Source of the DNA: a virus
Virus record (IMG/VR): IMGVR_UViG_3300049184_000035
Location: 1-30,521 of that record
DNA: 30,521 nucleotides
Strand: one strand, 5' to 3'
In this document: positions 15,771-23,073 of the stretch, in pieces
How positions within the stretch are numbered: position 1 is the first letter of the stretch
How the letters are laid out: every line of letters begins with the position of its first letter
Translations under genes and position numbers: made by a program
The notes under the pieces: model-generated
Databases searched by the model: none
What the model was told of the DNA's origin: nothing
The model's input: only the letters and a program-made list of their open reading frames with translations

Positions 15771-17794
15771 TTCGCCGCGCTCGTCTGCCGGGAATTGGCG
15801 TTCTGCCGCGAAACTCGGTTGGCTTCCTGCTGAACTGCTATACGGGCAAGATCCGCTTCAAGCTTGGCCTGATCCGTCATGGCGTCGATCTCGGCCGAGC
15901 GCTGCTTGATCATCAAGTCGATGCCCTTCATCTGAACTTCCATCTGGTTCTTGGTCTGGTCAGCCTGCAAATCGGCCTGCTTGCCAGCCATTTCCATCTC
16001 GAATTTCTGAGATTCCTGCTGCATAGCCATTTCTTCTGGCCCTGGCGGCTTTGGCTGTTTGGCCTGCTCGGCTGCCTTCTTCTGCAGGTTTTCGACCATC
16101 GAGGCCGGGAGCGGCGAATAGCGAAGCAGCTCAAGCACAACGTCAGGCGTGAGCATGTCCCTCACCATCGGCATCATCTGCATGATAATGCCCCAGGTCC
16201 GCTCTTTTTCGTTCGGACTGGTCGGCGCGTCATCAACGATGATATCGTATTGGCTGCTCGACACGTTATCGCGAGTGAGCGGCACATACTGTTTCTTATC
16301 ATCCCCGACGATGCGGATAAGCCGGCCATCGCTCAAATGGTTCTGGATCAGGAACAACATCGTCTTGCCCTGGCGCTTGCGATAGCGGCGAAGGCTGTTA
16401 AACAACGAGGCAAGCAGATTGAGAGACGACTGCTTGCGCTGAGCCTCCAATACGCCGGCCTGATCAACCTCGCGCGTGCCAAGGAATTCCGGCGACAGGC
16501 CCGTAACCTGCGAGATCGATTCCTTGCTCTCCTGAAACAGCGTGAAGAAACCGGCCGGGAATTGAGCCGTGGGCTTCGGGATGACCTTCGGGTTTTGCCC
16601 GAGTGCGCCGTTCTTCGCCCATGTGATTGCGTCTGTCTTCGCCCAGCTTTCCTCTGCCTGGCGATCGTCCTCAAACGCGCCACGCTCTGCCATAATGCCG
16701 CCCTTGGACTGGCTGTTGAGCAGGAACATGACCTGTGAGAAATACTTGTTGGCCCAGCGCTGCGGGTCCTTGGCAGGGCGAACGATGCCATAGAACGAGC
16801 GTTTGACCTTGTCGCGATAGCCTGTGATGCACTCCCAGCCGAACATGCCATTAGGGACAAGCGGCTGATCGGGCTCGGCAAGGACACGGCTGCCGATAAA
16901 GGCACGCTTCAGCACCTTCTTGTACTGCCGAACCGCCTTGAAGCCCTCAATGTTCGACTGGATGAGCTTGACTTGCTGTTCCGAGTATTCCCGAGGCTGT
17001 CCGGTGTTCAGATCAGGCCCGCGATAATATGGCACACGCTCAAGCCAGCGGCATTCAACGATCGTGCACATCTTACGCGGCGAATAGTCGGCAATGTCGT
17101 CCTGCGTGCCGGTGTATTTGTCCGCTTCGTCCTGGTCATGCGGCGACGAGGGATCATTGCCGATCGTCTTTGCCCATCCAGCATGCAGCATTTCCTTGGG
17201 AACGCCGGGGAACATCTGCTCAAGCTCGGAATAGGGCTTCTCATCGATATACCAGAGGCGCTGTGCATCCTCCAGATTGGGCTTGGAGGCGTTGCAGTCC
17301 CACGCCATTTTCAGCGTATCCATACGCTCGATCTTCGGCGCACCGTCCGGTTCTTCCTCGAAATCAAGGCGGGTATCCGTCCAACCCATGCCGCAAATCG
17401 TGGCGTCCTCGAAGGCGTCCGATTCCTCGTCTTCTGCTCCCGTCTGGTCACGGAACCATTCGCCGGCAGCCGTCAGTACCTCGTTGGCCGCAGAATCGCC
17501 CACCTCACGCGGGATATACTGCACCTCGCGACGGTTGTTGATCTCGGAGCCGACAACAGCGTTCACAAGCGGGCCGATGCGGTTGAAGGTCATCGCAGGG
17601 CGCTTCTGGTCGCGCAAAACCTGCAGGTCTTCCTCTGACCACTGGTTGCCGTTGTAGAACGCGAAATCCTCGCGGGCTTCCTTGCGCCACTCGGATACCT
17701 GCGGCATGTCCTCTTTGAACCAACCCTGCAGCTTCAGCGTCAGATCGTCCAGTTCTTGGCTGGCTGGTGCGGAGTCGTTGTATTCTTCAGCCAT
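15767..17794 (-). CDS. Portal protein, P22 gp1-like (675 aa)
   Basis: This is the dodecameric portal through which DNA is packaged and ejected. Typical features include: the start region FYNGNQWSEEDL then RPAMTFNRIGPLVNAVVGSEINNR; the acidic EEESDAFEDA and GMGWTD; the central FIGSRVLAEPDQPLVPNGMF and GIVRPAKDPQRWANKYFSQV; SQVTGLSPEFLG; then a long helical C-terminal barrel rich in Gln, Glu and Lys (about 560-675). I start it at the ATG at 17794 (MAEEYND), which has GGGG 5 bases upstream and lies 2 bases after the terminase stop. An in-frame ATG at 17812 lies inside the terminase gene. Confidence 0.9.
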   Translation of the reverse strand: MAEEYNDSAPASQELDDLTLKLQGWFKEDMPQVSEWRKEAREDFAFYNGNQWSEEDLQVLRDQKRPAMTFNRIGPLVNAVVGSEINNRREVQYIPREVGDSAANEVLTAAGEWFRDQTGAEDEESDAFEDATICGMGWTDTRLDFEEEPDGAPKIERMDTLKMAWDCNASKPNLEDAQRLWYIDEKPYSELEQMFPGVPKEMLHAGWAKTIGNDPSSPHDQDEADKYTGTQDDIADYSPRKMCTIVECRWLERVPYYRGPDLNTGQPREYSEQQVKLIQSNIEGFKAVRQYKKVLKRAFIGSRVLAEPDQPLVPNGMFGWECITGYRDKVKRSFYGIVRPAKDPQRWANKYFSQVMFLLNSQSKGGIMAERGAFEDDRQAEESWAKTDAITWAKNGALGQNPKVIPKPTAQFPAGFFTLFQESKESISQVTGLSPEFLGTREVDQAGVLEAQRKQSSLNLLASLFNSLRRYRKRQGKTMLFLIQNHLSDGRLIRIVGDDKKQYVPLTRDNVSSSQYDIIVDDAPTSPNEKERTWGIIMQMMPMVRDMLTPDVVLELLRYSPLPASMVENLQKKAAEQAKQPKPPGPEEMAMQQESQKFEMEMAGKQADLQADQTKNQMEVQMKGIDLMIKQRSAEIDAMTDQAKLEADLARIAVQQEANRVSRQNANSRQTSAAK

Positions 17795-17796
17795 AG

Positions 17797-19197
17797 CTAC
17801 CCCGACATCCAACTTGACGAAAGACCGCCAGAGCCACGGTATCGGCCCTTGATCTTCGGCTTCTGCTCAGCCTGTCTTTTCATCATCAGTGCGTACCTCG
17901 ATGCCGAGAGCACATCGTCTCGCTCTTTGACGATCAGGCCGTCTTTGCGGTGGTAAAGCCTGAATTCCTCAAGCCAGTAGATGCAGCTCCGAAACACCTT
18001 CCAGCGCCCCGTCTGCATTCTCAGCAACATGTCAGAGACGCCGGCCTCGACGCCGTTCGTTCCGTCGTCAAATGTCGCCCGTTCCGATGTCAGGTTGAGC
18101 CCAAGCTCTCGATACTGGACGGCCAACTGTTCGCCGCTCGTCTTGTCGTGCTGCAGACCATCATGCGGCCACGCCCAAGGGAGCCATGAGCCCCACGGTT
18201 TGAGTGCGGCCGAGTGGATAAGCGGTGTTGCCTCGCGCTGGCGATAATCCTTGGTGATGAAGACAATGTCGTTGTCTCGATCCCATGCGAGATTGACGCC
18301 GGCAGTCGGGTGATCCCATCCGAAGTCCAACCCGCCGATCTGCACCCAGCTTTCGGGGATATCGAAGGGATCAATAACGATGTTCTCTTCGAGAACCGGG
18401 AAGATCCGGCCGGAGCCCATCGACGGAACGCCCTTGGTTCGCGCTTCCCGCTCATGAGGCGGGTAACTGTCGATGATCTTCTGTCGTTCTTCTGCCGTGT
18501 AGTGTTCCGCGTCCTCGATCGTCATCGTGACGACTTCGCGGTCTGGCGACGGCTCCAGGATGTAACGAGCGACAACCGAACTCATGCCCTTGAGAGGCGT
18601 GAAGGTGACGGCAATCAGTCCCTTGGTTGCGTTTGTTCGTGTGATGCCTTCAAAATAGACATCTTCCGGTGGTTCTTCATCGAACCAGACGTAATCAACA
18701 GTATTGGCCTGCCATTTACCGCGGCCCTGCTCGTATGCCTTGAAGAGAAGTGTTGATGTTCCGCCCGACACATGCCGAACCGTGCAGCTATCGAGCGCAC
18801 CAGAGACGCCAGAGCGGCGCGTTGTGGCAACAATCGAGGCTTTCGGAATATAGCCAGTGCCCCATTCCTCTTCGCTCATAGGAGGGCCGATGAGAAGGCG
18901 CTGAACGCCGTCCCTAGTCAGCTCATACGATTCCGAGCCGGCCAGCATGATAACCGGCTTATGAAACCGTTTGCCTTTCCACCAATCCGGATAATTGCCG
19001 GTGAGATGCATTGCTGCTTCTGCGGCGCCGGCCAGCGTCTTGCCGAGCTGGTTGCCCGCCATGAACAAGCGTTCGCGGAAGCTGGCCCCGGCATCATGGA
19101 AAGCGATCTGCTTTGAATACGGCTTGTAGGCCGCGAGCAGGTTAGTGCGCCGTCTCCTGTCCAGTTCCGCCAACAGAACCGCCTGCTCCTTGAGCAT
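17797..19197 (-). CDS. terL: Terminase large subunit, P22 gp2-like
   Basis: This is the packaging motor ATPase and nuclease. Counting from the ATG at 19197 (466 aa), Walker A is GNQLGKT at about 48-54 and Walker B with the catalytic glutamate is VWFDEEPP around 170-177. The C-terminal nuclease begins IGGLDFGWDHP with Asp291, and later acidic positions include FDDG and DVLSASRYAL. An upstream in-frame ATG at 19266 would overlap the small subunit by 125 bases. The start at 19197 reduces that to 56, but neither has a clear ribosome site, so coupling is likely. It is followed directly by the portal. Confidence 0.92.
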   Translation of the reverse strand: MLKEQAVLLAELDRRRRTNLLAAYKPYSKQIAFHDAGASFRERLFMAGNQLGKTLAGAAEAAMHLTGNYPDWWKGKRFHKPVIMLAGSESYELTRDGVQRLLIGPPMSEEEWGTGYIPKASIVATTRRSGVSGALDSCTVRHVSGGTSTLLFKAYEQGRGKWQANTVDYVWFDEEPPEDVYFEGITRTNATKGLIAVTFTPLKGMSSVVARYILEPSPDREVVTMTIEDAEHYTAEERQKIIDSYPPHEREARTKGVPSMGSGRIFPVLEENIVIDPFDIPESWVQIGGLDFGWDHPTAGVNLAWDRDNDIVFITKDYRQREATPLIHSAALKPWGSWLPWAWPHDGLQHDKTSGEQLAVQYRELGLNLTSERATFDDGTNGVEAGVSDMLLRMQTGRWKVFRSCIYWLEEFRLYHRKDGLIVKERDDVLSASRYALMMKRQAEQKPKIKGRYRGSGGLSSSWMSG

Positions 19198-19534
19198 CGA
19201 GGAAAGGCCGGATTGCTGAATCAAGGGAACGGATGCGCTGAATAAGCTGGTCATCCGTGAGATCATCCATCTGGTTGATGTTGACGTTCAGATCCTTTGG
19301 CAGGATCGAGGCAATGACCTTCAGGTATTGGTCAGGCTTTTCGTCGCGAACCTTCACGATCGCCGCGGCGCCGTGTTTCTCGAAATCGTCATGCATGGCT
19401 TCGAGGAAAGCTTCCCCTAGCTTGTTGCGAGCGCCTTTTGGCCGGCCGGGATTGCCTGGCTTGAACTGGTGCTCGACGGGCGGCATTGGCTTGCCCGTAT
19501 CTCCCCCGTTATTTCGGGTCTCGTCGTCAGTCAT
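19142..19534 (-). CDS. terS: Probable small terminase subunit, DUF5681-like (130 aa)
   Basis: The protein contains FKPGNPGRPKGARNKLGEAFL (residues about 23-43), the basic motif of DUF5681-type phage proteins. It continues with the helical DDFEKHGAAAIVKVRDEKPDQYLKV and IASILPKDLNV, and has a Gly-rich tail. It lies directly upstream of and overlapping the large terminase, which supports a DNA-recognition subunit. I choose the ATG at 19534 because it overlaps the stop of the preceding 54-aa gene as ATGA. A longer frame from 19585 would cover that gene. Confidence 0.75.
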   Translation of the reverse strand: MTDDETRNNGGDTGKPMPPVEHQFKPGNPGRPKGARNKLGEAFLEAMHDDFEKHGAAAIVKVRDEKPDQYLKVIASILPKDLNVNINQMDDLTDDQLIQRIRSLDSAIRPFLDAQGAGGSVGGTGQETAH

Positions 19535-19695
19535 TGAACAATCCACACCACCAACTGGAAAGCTGCCATGGAAAGAACGGTACAAGCCAGCATGATTGCC
19601 AATGCGATGAAAGGCGATATGGCTACGACGAATCCGACCATGACGCGGTCAAATGGGCTTTCGCACCCTATTGCATCGCAGAAGCGCCGGAACAT
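19531..19695 (-). CDS. 54-aa membrane protein upstream of terminase
   Basis: This short frame starts at an ATG at 19695, 2 bases after the preceding gene, and ends as ATGA into the small terminase. The product has a hydrophilic N-terminus (MFRRFCDAIGCESPFDR). About 36 hydrophobic residues follow (VMVGFVVAISPFIALAIML, then AAFQLVVWIV), enough for one long or two short membrane spans. It could be a small holin-like or membrane-anchored protein; no family is recognised. Confidence 0.65.
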   Translation of the reverse strand: MFRRFCDAIGCESPFDRVMVGFVVAISPFIALAIMLACTVLSMAAFQLVVWIVQ

Positions 19696-19697
19696 GA

Positions 19698-20024
19698 TCA
19701 GACCGTGACCGCTGATATTTCGAGGCCGGGACCGATTGCGATCTCGATCCAGCTACCCATTGGAACGTAATAGGCGTTTGTTGCCGCTGCTGTTCCGGAC
19801 ACCCTGACGTAATGGTCAGAGTCCACCGAGCAGCAACGGGCGACGAGAGTGCCTTGCTGTTGCGCTGTGGCGGTGGTTGCCGCAGCGAGAGTGGTCGTGC
19901 TTGCCGCCGTTCCAGATGTGGTGAGAGCCGCAGCAATGACCGGAGCCCCATCATAGATAACTTGGGATGCGCCAGCGCCCGCGATAAGGCGAGCCCTGCA
20001 AACAGAGACGTGCATTGTTGCCAT
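19698..20024 (-). CDS. Small probable virion protein (108 aa)
   Basis: This is a Thr/Ala/Val-rich beta-type protein. It has MHVSVCRARLIAGAGASQVIYD at the start, a low-complexity TTSGTAASTTTLAAATTATA in the middle and YYVPMGSWIEIAIGPGLEIS near the end. The composition is like that of the decoration candidates downstream of the capsid gene. AGGAG precedes the ATG by 7 bases. The function is unknown. Confidence 0.65.
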   Translation of the reverse strand: MATMHVSVCRARLIAGAGASQVIYDGAPVIAAALTTSGTAASTTTLAAATTATAQQQGTLVARCCSVDSDHYVRVSGTAAATNAYYVPMGSWIEIAIGPGLEISAVTV

Positions 20025-20039
20025 CGTCTGGCTCCTATT

Positions 20040-20249
20040 TCACTTAACCGCGTGCAGCGGGAGGCTGGGATTGTCGTAGCTTGCCGATAGCCAGCGGAGA
20101 CGACGGGCCATTTCTGGCTGTGAATGCTTGGACCTGTAGCTTTCGGAGCAGGCGGCATCGAAACCACACAGAGGCTTGTCGCTCGCGTATCTGGTCTCTT
20201 GAGCAATCTGGTTATCGAGGATGTCGCGCTGCCACTGCTCTAGCGCCAT
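20040..20249 (-). CDS. Hypothetical 69-aa protein, first gene of the late cluster
   Basis: The product starts MALEQWQRDILDNQIAQETR and contains CGFDAACSESYRSKH and RRLRWLSASYD. It has no recognised domain. TTAGGA lies 7 bases before the ATG. A weak terminator hairpin lies just upstream, which makes this a plausible first gene of a new transcription unit leading into the terminase and head genes. Confidence 0.6.
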   Translation of the reverse strand: MALEQWQRDILDNQIAQETRYASDKPLCGFDAACSESYRSKHSQPEMARRLRWLSASYDNPSLPLHAVK

Positions 20250-20266
20250 CGTGATTTCCTAACGCG

Positions 20267-20285
20267 AAAAGGCCCCGTAAGGGCT
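20267..20285 (-). terminator. Weak terminator-like hairpin
   Basis: On the minus strand, GCCC-TTACG-GGGC is followed by CTTTTCG, with a further A-T/G-C extension around a bulge. The stem is short. It may separate the early/middle genes from the late cluster, or be a read-through site. Confidence 0.35.
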
Positions 20286-20301
20286 GTTTCAATCTGATTG
20301 T

Positions 20302-20314
20302 GGAATATTATTCC
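20302..20314. promoter_or_regulatory. 13-bp palindrome GGAATATTATTCC
   Basis: This perfect 6-1-6 palindrome lies in the 115-base gap between the 72-aa gene and the first late gene, about 53 bases upstream of the late cluster's first start. It is suited to a dimeric regulator controlling late expression. No protein can be assigned. Confidence 0.35.
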
Positions 20315-20364
20315 GGCTGTCCGGGTACATGCCCGAGGAATTTGATACTTCTCGGAATGGCGTT

Positions 20365-20583
20365 CTACGAATTCGCGATAATCTCGGTCTTCGTTGCGTT
20401 AATGCCCGAAGCAGCAGCAACAACCTTGGTAATCAGCCAGTTAAATTGCTCCGGAGTCTCGATGTAATCGTTGAGCCAGAGCGATACATCGCCCTTACCT
20501 GTCACGGAAATCGTGCAAACGGTGACATCGTCCATTGGCTCGCCAGGATCGCGGCGGGAGTTGAGGTCTACGATGTTGCTCAT
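20365..20583 (-). CDS. Hypothetical 72-aa protein
   Basis: The product reads MSNIVDLNSRRDPGEPMDDV, then VCTISVTGKGDVSLWLNDYI and a helical end. It has a strand-rich core and no catalytic motif. GAGGTAGAG lies just before the ATG. It stands alone between two non-coding gaps that carry repeats and a palindrome, and is probably the end of the early/middle transcript. Confidence 0.65.
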   Translation of the reverse strand: MSNIVDLNSRRDPGEPMDDVTVCTISVTGKGDVSLWLNDYIETPEQFNWLITKVVAAASGINATKTEIIANS

Positions 20584-20609
20584 CTCTACCTCATTGAAGC
20601 GTGAAATTA

Positions 20610-20688
20610 TTTGCGCGCGCCTCTAAGTAAATGATACAAAAGACGTTTCTGCCGACCATGGCAAAAAATATGGCATTTTGCGCGCGCC
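20610..20688. repeat. 12-bp direct repeat TTTGCGCGCGCC flanking a 55-bp AT-richer spacer
   Basis: The 12-mer TTTGCGCGCGCC occurs at 20610-20621 and again at 20677-20688, 67 bases apart. Both copies lie in the non-coding gap upstream of the 72-aa gene. The spacer is AT-rich and contains a small duplication of ATGGCA. The pair could be regulatory sites or the footprint of a deletion or insertion. Confidence 0.55.
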
Positions 20689-20690
20689 GG

Positions 20691-20865
20691 CTACTGAACC
20701 GTGAAATACGCGGTTTCCATCTCGTCTTCATCGATATCGAGCAGTTCAACGCCTGCCGCCTGCGCCTGGCACTCGATTATGCTTTCGAGTATGGAGAGTA
20801 GCTTGAGAATGCCGTGCTCTGCTTCAATATGCTCTGCAGTCGCGGATTAGGTCGGCTTCGGTCAA
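20691..20865 (-). pseudogene. Small gene with a +1 frameshift (about 57 aa if corrected)
   Basis: On the minus strand a TTG at 20865, five bases after a strong GGAGG, starts TEADLIRDC but stops at a TGA at 20824-20826. One base over, a frame without any ATG-type start reads AEHIEAEHGILKLLSILESI and then ECQAQAAGVELLDIDEDE, ending at 20691. Removing the T opposite base 20838 would join them as IRDAEHIEAEHG, a sensible continuous protein. This is a broken gene, a programmed +1 frameshift or a sequence error. The product is a small acidic helical protein of unknown role. Confidence 0.5.
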
Positions 20866-20946
20866 TGGAACCTCCGGATGATGAGAAATGCCGTCTCTCC
20901 GGCTGTCACGAATTGACCGTACGTTGCGGGCTGGTGGTCTTCCCTT

Positions 20947-20971
20947 GACCCAAGCACGGACTCGAACCGTG
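20947..20971 (-). other. tRNA T-arm-like segment (tRNA 3' fragment?)
   Basis: Read on the minus strand, CACGG-TTCGAGT-CCGTG is a perfect 5-bp T-stem with a consensus 7-base T-loop, followed by CTTGGGT, which could be a 3' acceptor strand. I could not find a matching 5' acceptor (ACCCAAG-like), D-arm or anticodon arm upstream, so it is not a complete tRNA. Such fragments occur at phage attachment sites or as decayed tRNAs. It lies in a 137-base gap with nothing else recognised. Confidence 0.4.
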
Positions 20972-21002
20972 GGCTTCCGGCTGCTCGTTGCCTTTCGGCT
21001 GA

Positions 21003-21176
21003 TTAGAGCCCGCGATTGAGGTCGTACGGGCGGTATCCCTGCCTATGCCATTCGTTGATGATGATCTGGCTGCGAAACGCGGCTTCTTGAGGTGTGAGAC
21101 CGCGAGGGCGCTTTAACGGGCGCGTGGCAAACCACACAACACCGAACATCAAGAGAGACCCAATAATAGCTTCCAT
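21003..21176 (-). CDS. 57-aa single-pass membrane protein
   Basis: The product starts with a hydrophobic anchor (MEAIIGSLLMFGVVWFAT), followed by a basic stop-transfer RPLKRPRG and a cytosolic tail, TPQEAAFRSQIIINEWHRQG. The ATG at 21176 is preceded by GAGAGAAG. A longer frame from a TTG at 21224 overlaps the upstream gene and is less likely. The function is unknown. Confidence 0.6.
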   Translation of the reverse strand: MEAIIGSLLMFGVVWFATRPLKRPRGLTPQEAAFRSQIIINEWHRQGYRPYDLNRGL

Positions 21177-21216
21177 GATGCTTCTCTCGGAGACGGTTCG
21201 CCAGACGAAAGTCTGA

Positions 21217-21840
21217 TCATGCAATTACGGTAGCCTGTCGGTTATGATTTGGCAAGAGGCCACTATCGATCAAAGCGTTCAAGCCCCTCTTAAGCCACAA
21301 TAATTGCTGTGGAGGCATAGTGCGCAGATGTTCGTAACTCATAACCGTTACGTTATTGATGGTCTGGCGCACCTGTGGGCCATCGACACACTGGAGAAGC
21401 ACGCCTTGCAGCCTCATCATGAGATTGCTGGCGTTGCGGGCCCGATCGGCAAGCGCGGACGAAACTTCCCCGTCATGGCCCTTGATGGAAAAGAGCGATT
21501 GAGCGCGGGCGCTGGGGAACGGAATACCGGTGAGGCTGTGGTAGCGAGAGATGGCTAGAGCATATTCATTGCCGATTTCAAGCTGTTCATCGCTGATCTT
21601 TCCATCCAAGCGCAAGACGCCGAGGACATAGCCGGCGCGGGCGTCCCTTGCCATGGCGTCCGGCACGTTGTCGTTCCATCCGTTCATACGCTTCCTCGCG
21701 GTGATGACACAGCTAAGCGTTTCCCTTTGCGTCTCGCTCGGCTTGATCTTCCCGCCCGGGTACCGCTCTACGTCCTGCTTGGGTGGCCGGCCGCGCTGTG
21801 AGTTCCGTTTTGTCTGTGGTTTGCCAAGCTTACCAGCCAT
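21217..21840 (-). CDS. Hypothetical 207-aa protein with AT-hook-like N-terminus
   Basis: The basic N-terminus contains QRGRPPKQDVERYPGGKIKP, where RGRP is the AT-hook core for minor-groove DNA binding. A helical body follows, with RDARAGYVLGVLRLDGKISD, RYHSLTGIPFP and a C-terminal MPPQQLLWLKRGLNALIDSGLLP. I do not recognise the family. The mid-operon position after the DnaA-domain gene suggests a DNA-related or regulatory protein (inference). GAGGAAAC lies before the ATG. Confidence 0.7.
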   Translation of the reverse strand: MAGKLGKPQTKRNSQRGRPPKQDVERYPGGKIKPSETQRETLSCVITARKRMNGWNDNVPDAMARDARAGYVLGVLRLDGKISDEQLEIGNEYALAISRYHSLTGIPFPSARAQSLFSIKGHDGEVSSALADRARNASNLMMRLQGVLLQCVDGPQVRQTINNVTVMSYEHLRTMPPQQLLWLKRGLNALIDSGLLPNHNRQATVIA

Positions 21841-21873
21841 GTTGTTTCCTCGTGTTGAGCCGCCGTAGTCGAT

Positions 21874-22077
21874 TTATTCCGCCGCACCCATAATCTGAAT
21901 AATCTCGGCCGCGCGGGCGTAATAAGCTTTCCGCATACGTTCACCGTGTTCGTCATCGCCAAGGGCGCCTTCCTCAAGCATTTCCGCAAGGTAGCAAGTG
22001 ATAGCAACACGGAGTGTCATTGCCTGAGCGCTCGTCAGATCGACCCCGTTGATGGCGATTTTCGCTTCGTCGCTCAT
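21874..22077 (-). CDS. Hypothetical 67-aa protein
   Basis: This is a small helical acidic protein: MSDEAKIAINGVDLTSAQAM, then RVAITCYLAEMLEE and RMRKAYYARAAEIIQIMG. The phrase INGVDLTSAQAMTLRVAI is of a kind I associate with rhizobial phages. It starts one base after the stop of the DnaA-domain gene, and GGAGAG within that gene's end serves as ribosome site. Confidence 0.7.
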   Translation of the reverse strand: MSDEAKIAINGVDLTSAQAMTLRVAITCYLAEMLEEGALGDDEHGERMRKAYYARAAEIIQIMGAAE

Positions 22078-22078
22078 T

Positions 22079-22678
22079 TTACTCTCCGCTCTGTTGTTTG
22101 GCTTTGCGCTTGTAATTGTCCGTTCGCTCCTTCTTGCGCTCTACTCTCACAATGCTCGCGCCATCCCCCATTTCTGCTTTGATCTTGGCAACAGCCCAGA
22201 GAACCACCGTGTGATCACGTCCAAAGAACCTGCCAACAGCCGGGTATGAGAAGTCAGGGCGCTGCTTCATTATTTCGTACATGGCTCGGTGACGAGGGAT
22301 GACGAACATCAGATTCCTGCGCGGGCCTTTCAAATCATCCAGCGTAACGCCTGGGAAATCCTTCAAGACCTCCATAGCGATTTGCTTCATAGTTGGCCGC
22401 GGCATAGGCTGATCATCGATCTCGAAAACGATCTCAGACCTATACGGGCAGTATTCCGCCGTTGGGTTGACTGTGAAGGAAGCACCCATGGTGAAGGTCT
22501 CGCGGAGCCGAGCTTGATGGGCGCGATAGAGAACCATGTGATAGGACGCATCGACAGGCTTACGGGATTCGATGACTGTGAGGACCGGCGCCGGAACCTT
22601 CGGCTTCCCCCACAGTCTGGCTTGTCTTGCCTTGTGGGCTTCGTTCTGGCGGAAAAGTTCTACGCTGTGAATTGTCAT
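22079..22678 (-). CDS. DnaA domain IV-like DNA-binding protein (199 aa)
   Basis: The C-terminal part (about 96-168) matches the DNA-binding domain IV of the bacterial initiator DnaA. It has LDDLKGPRRNLMFVIPRHRA, then YPAVGRFFGRDHTVVLWAVA, with the signature GRDHTVV at 153-159 that contacts DnaA boxes. There is no AAA+ ATPase domain, and the N-terminal ~90 residues are unlike DnaA. It could bind DnaA boxes in the phage or host origin, either to start phage replication or to block or redirect host initiation. The ATG at 22678 overlaps the upstream stop as ATGA. The tail is very basic. Confidence 0.8.
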   Translation of the reverse strand: MTIHSVELFRQNEAHKARQARLWGKPKVPAPVLTVIESRKPVDASYHMVLYRAHQARLRETFTMGASFTVNPTAEYCPYRSEIVFEIDDQPMPRPTMKQIAMEVLKDFPGVTLDDLKGPRRNLMFVIPRHRAMYEIMKQRPDFSYPAVGRFFGRDHTVVLWAVAKIKAEMGDGASIVRVERKKERTDNYKRKAKQQSGE

Positions 22679-23073
22679 GCTCTCAAAACTCCCTGCTGGC
22701 GAAGCCGTGCGACCATCTGCCGGCGACGTTCCATTTCTTCTGCGCTGACGACTTCCGGAATAGGCTCGGGAGGTGCGTTGCCGTAGTTGGCCGATAGCCG
22801 CGGCGTCGGGTGGTTCTGATCGGTGAACCGGCTTTCCTTCTTCGCCCAATCGCATTCGAACGAAATCCAAGCGCGTGTCAGATGGATCTCTGCCGCCTTC
22901 TCAGGGTCGCCAAACGCCTTGTATTCACGCACCAGGGCCTTTGCCACGCGAGCCGTCAGATGCGCTTTCTTGCGTCGTCTGTGCTTCACAACGTCAATGG
23001 CCAGGTCTTCTGGGAGAACTTCACGAAGAAGATCGAAGCCAGATTTTTCATCCGAATCCATTTTAATGCTCAT
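22675..23073 (-). CDS. Hypothetical 132-aa protein; N-terminal domain shared with the HNH gene upstream
   Basis: From the ATG at 23073 (ATGA overlap with the HNH gene) the product has a helical N-terminal domain at about 12-70, including LLREVLPEDLAIDVVKHR, GDPEKAAEIHLTRAW and a basic RRRKKAH. A Pro-rich linker and a C-terminal helix, EEMERRRQMVARLRQQG, follow. The N-terminal domain aligns by eye with the first ~60 residues of the HNH protein just upstream (DELAKDIIRYR / EDLAIDVVKHR; SPDPRLAAWEYLHRA / GDPEKAAEIHLTRA). The role is unknown, probably DNA replication or regulation by its neighbours. Confidence 0.75.
   Translation of the reverse strand: MSIKMDSDEKSGFDLLREVLPEDLAIDVVKHRRRKKAHLTARVAKALVREYKAFGDPEKAAEIHLTRAWISFECDWAKKESRFTDQNHPTPRLSANYGNAPPEPIPEVVSAEEMERRRQMVARLRQQGVLRA

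Noticed and set aside
15749-16738. 329-residue open frame on the plus strand
   Set aside because: It is antisense to the portal gene, with composition biased by the codon use of the real gene.
20941-21020. A complete tRNA gene, possibly with a CUA anticodon
   Set aside because: The T-arm is convincing, but CTCTAAT lies at the end of the membrane-protein gene and does not form an anticodon stem. No 5' acceptor strand pairs with CTTGGGT.
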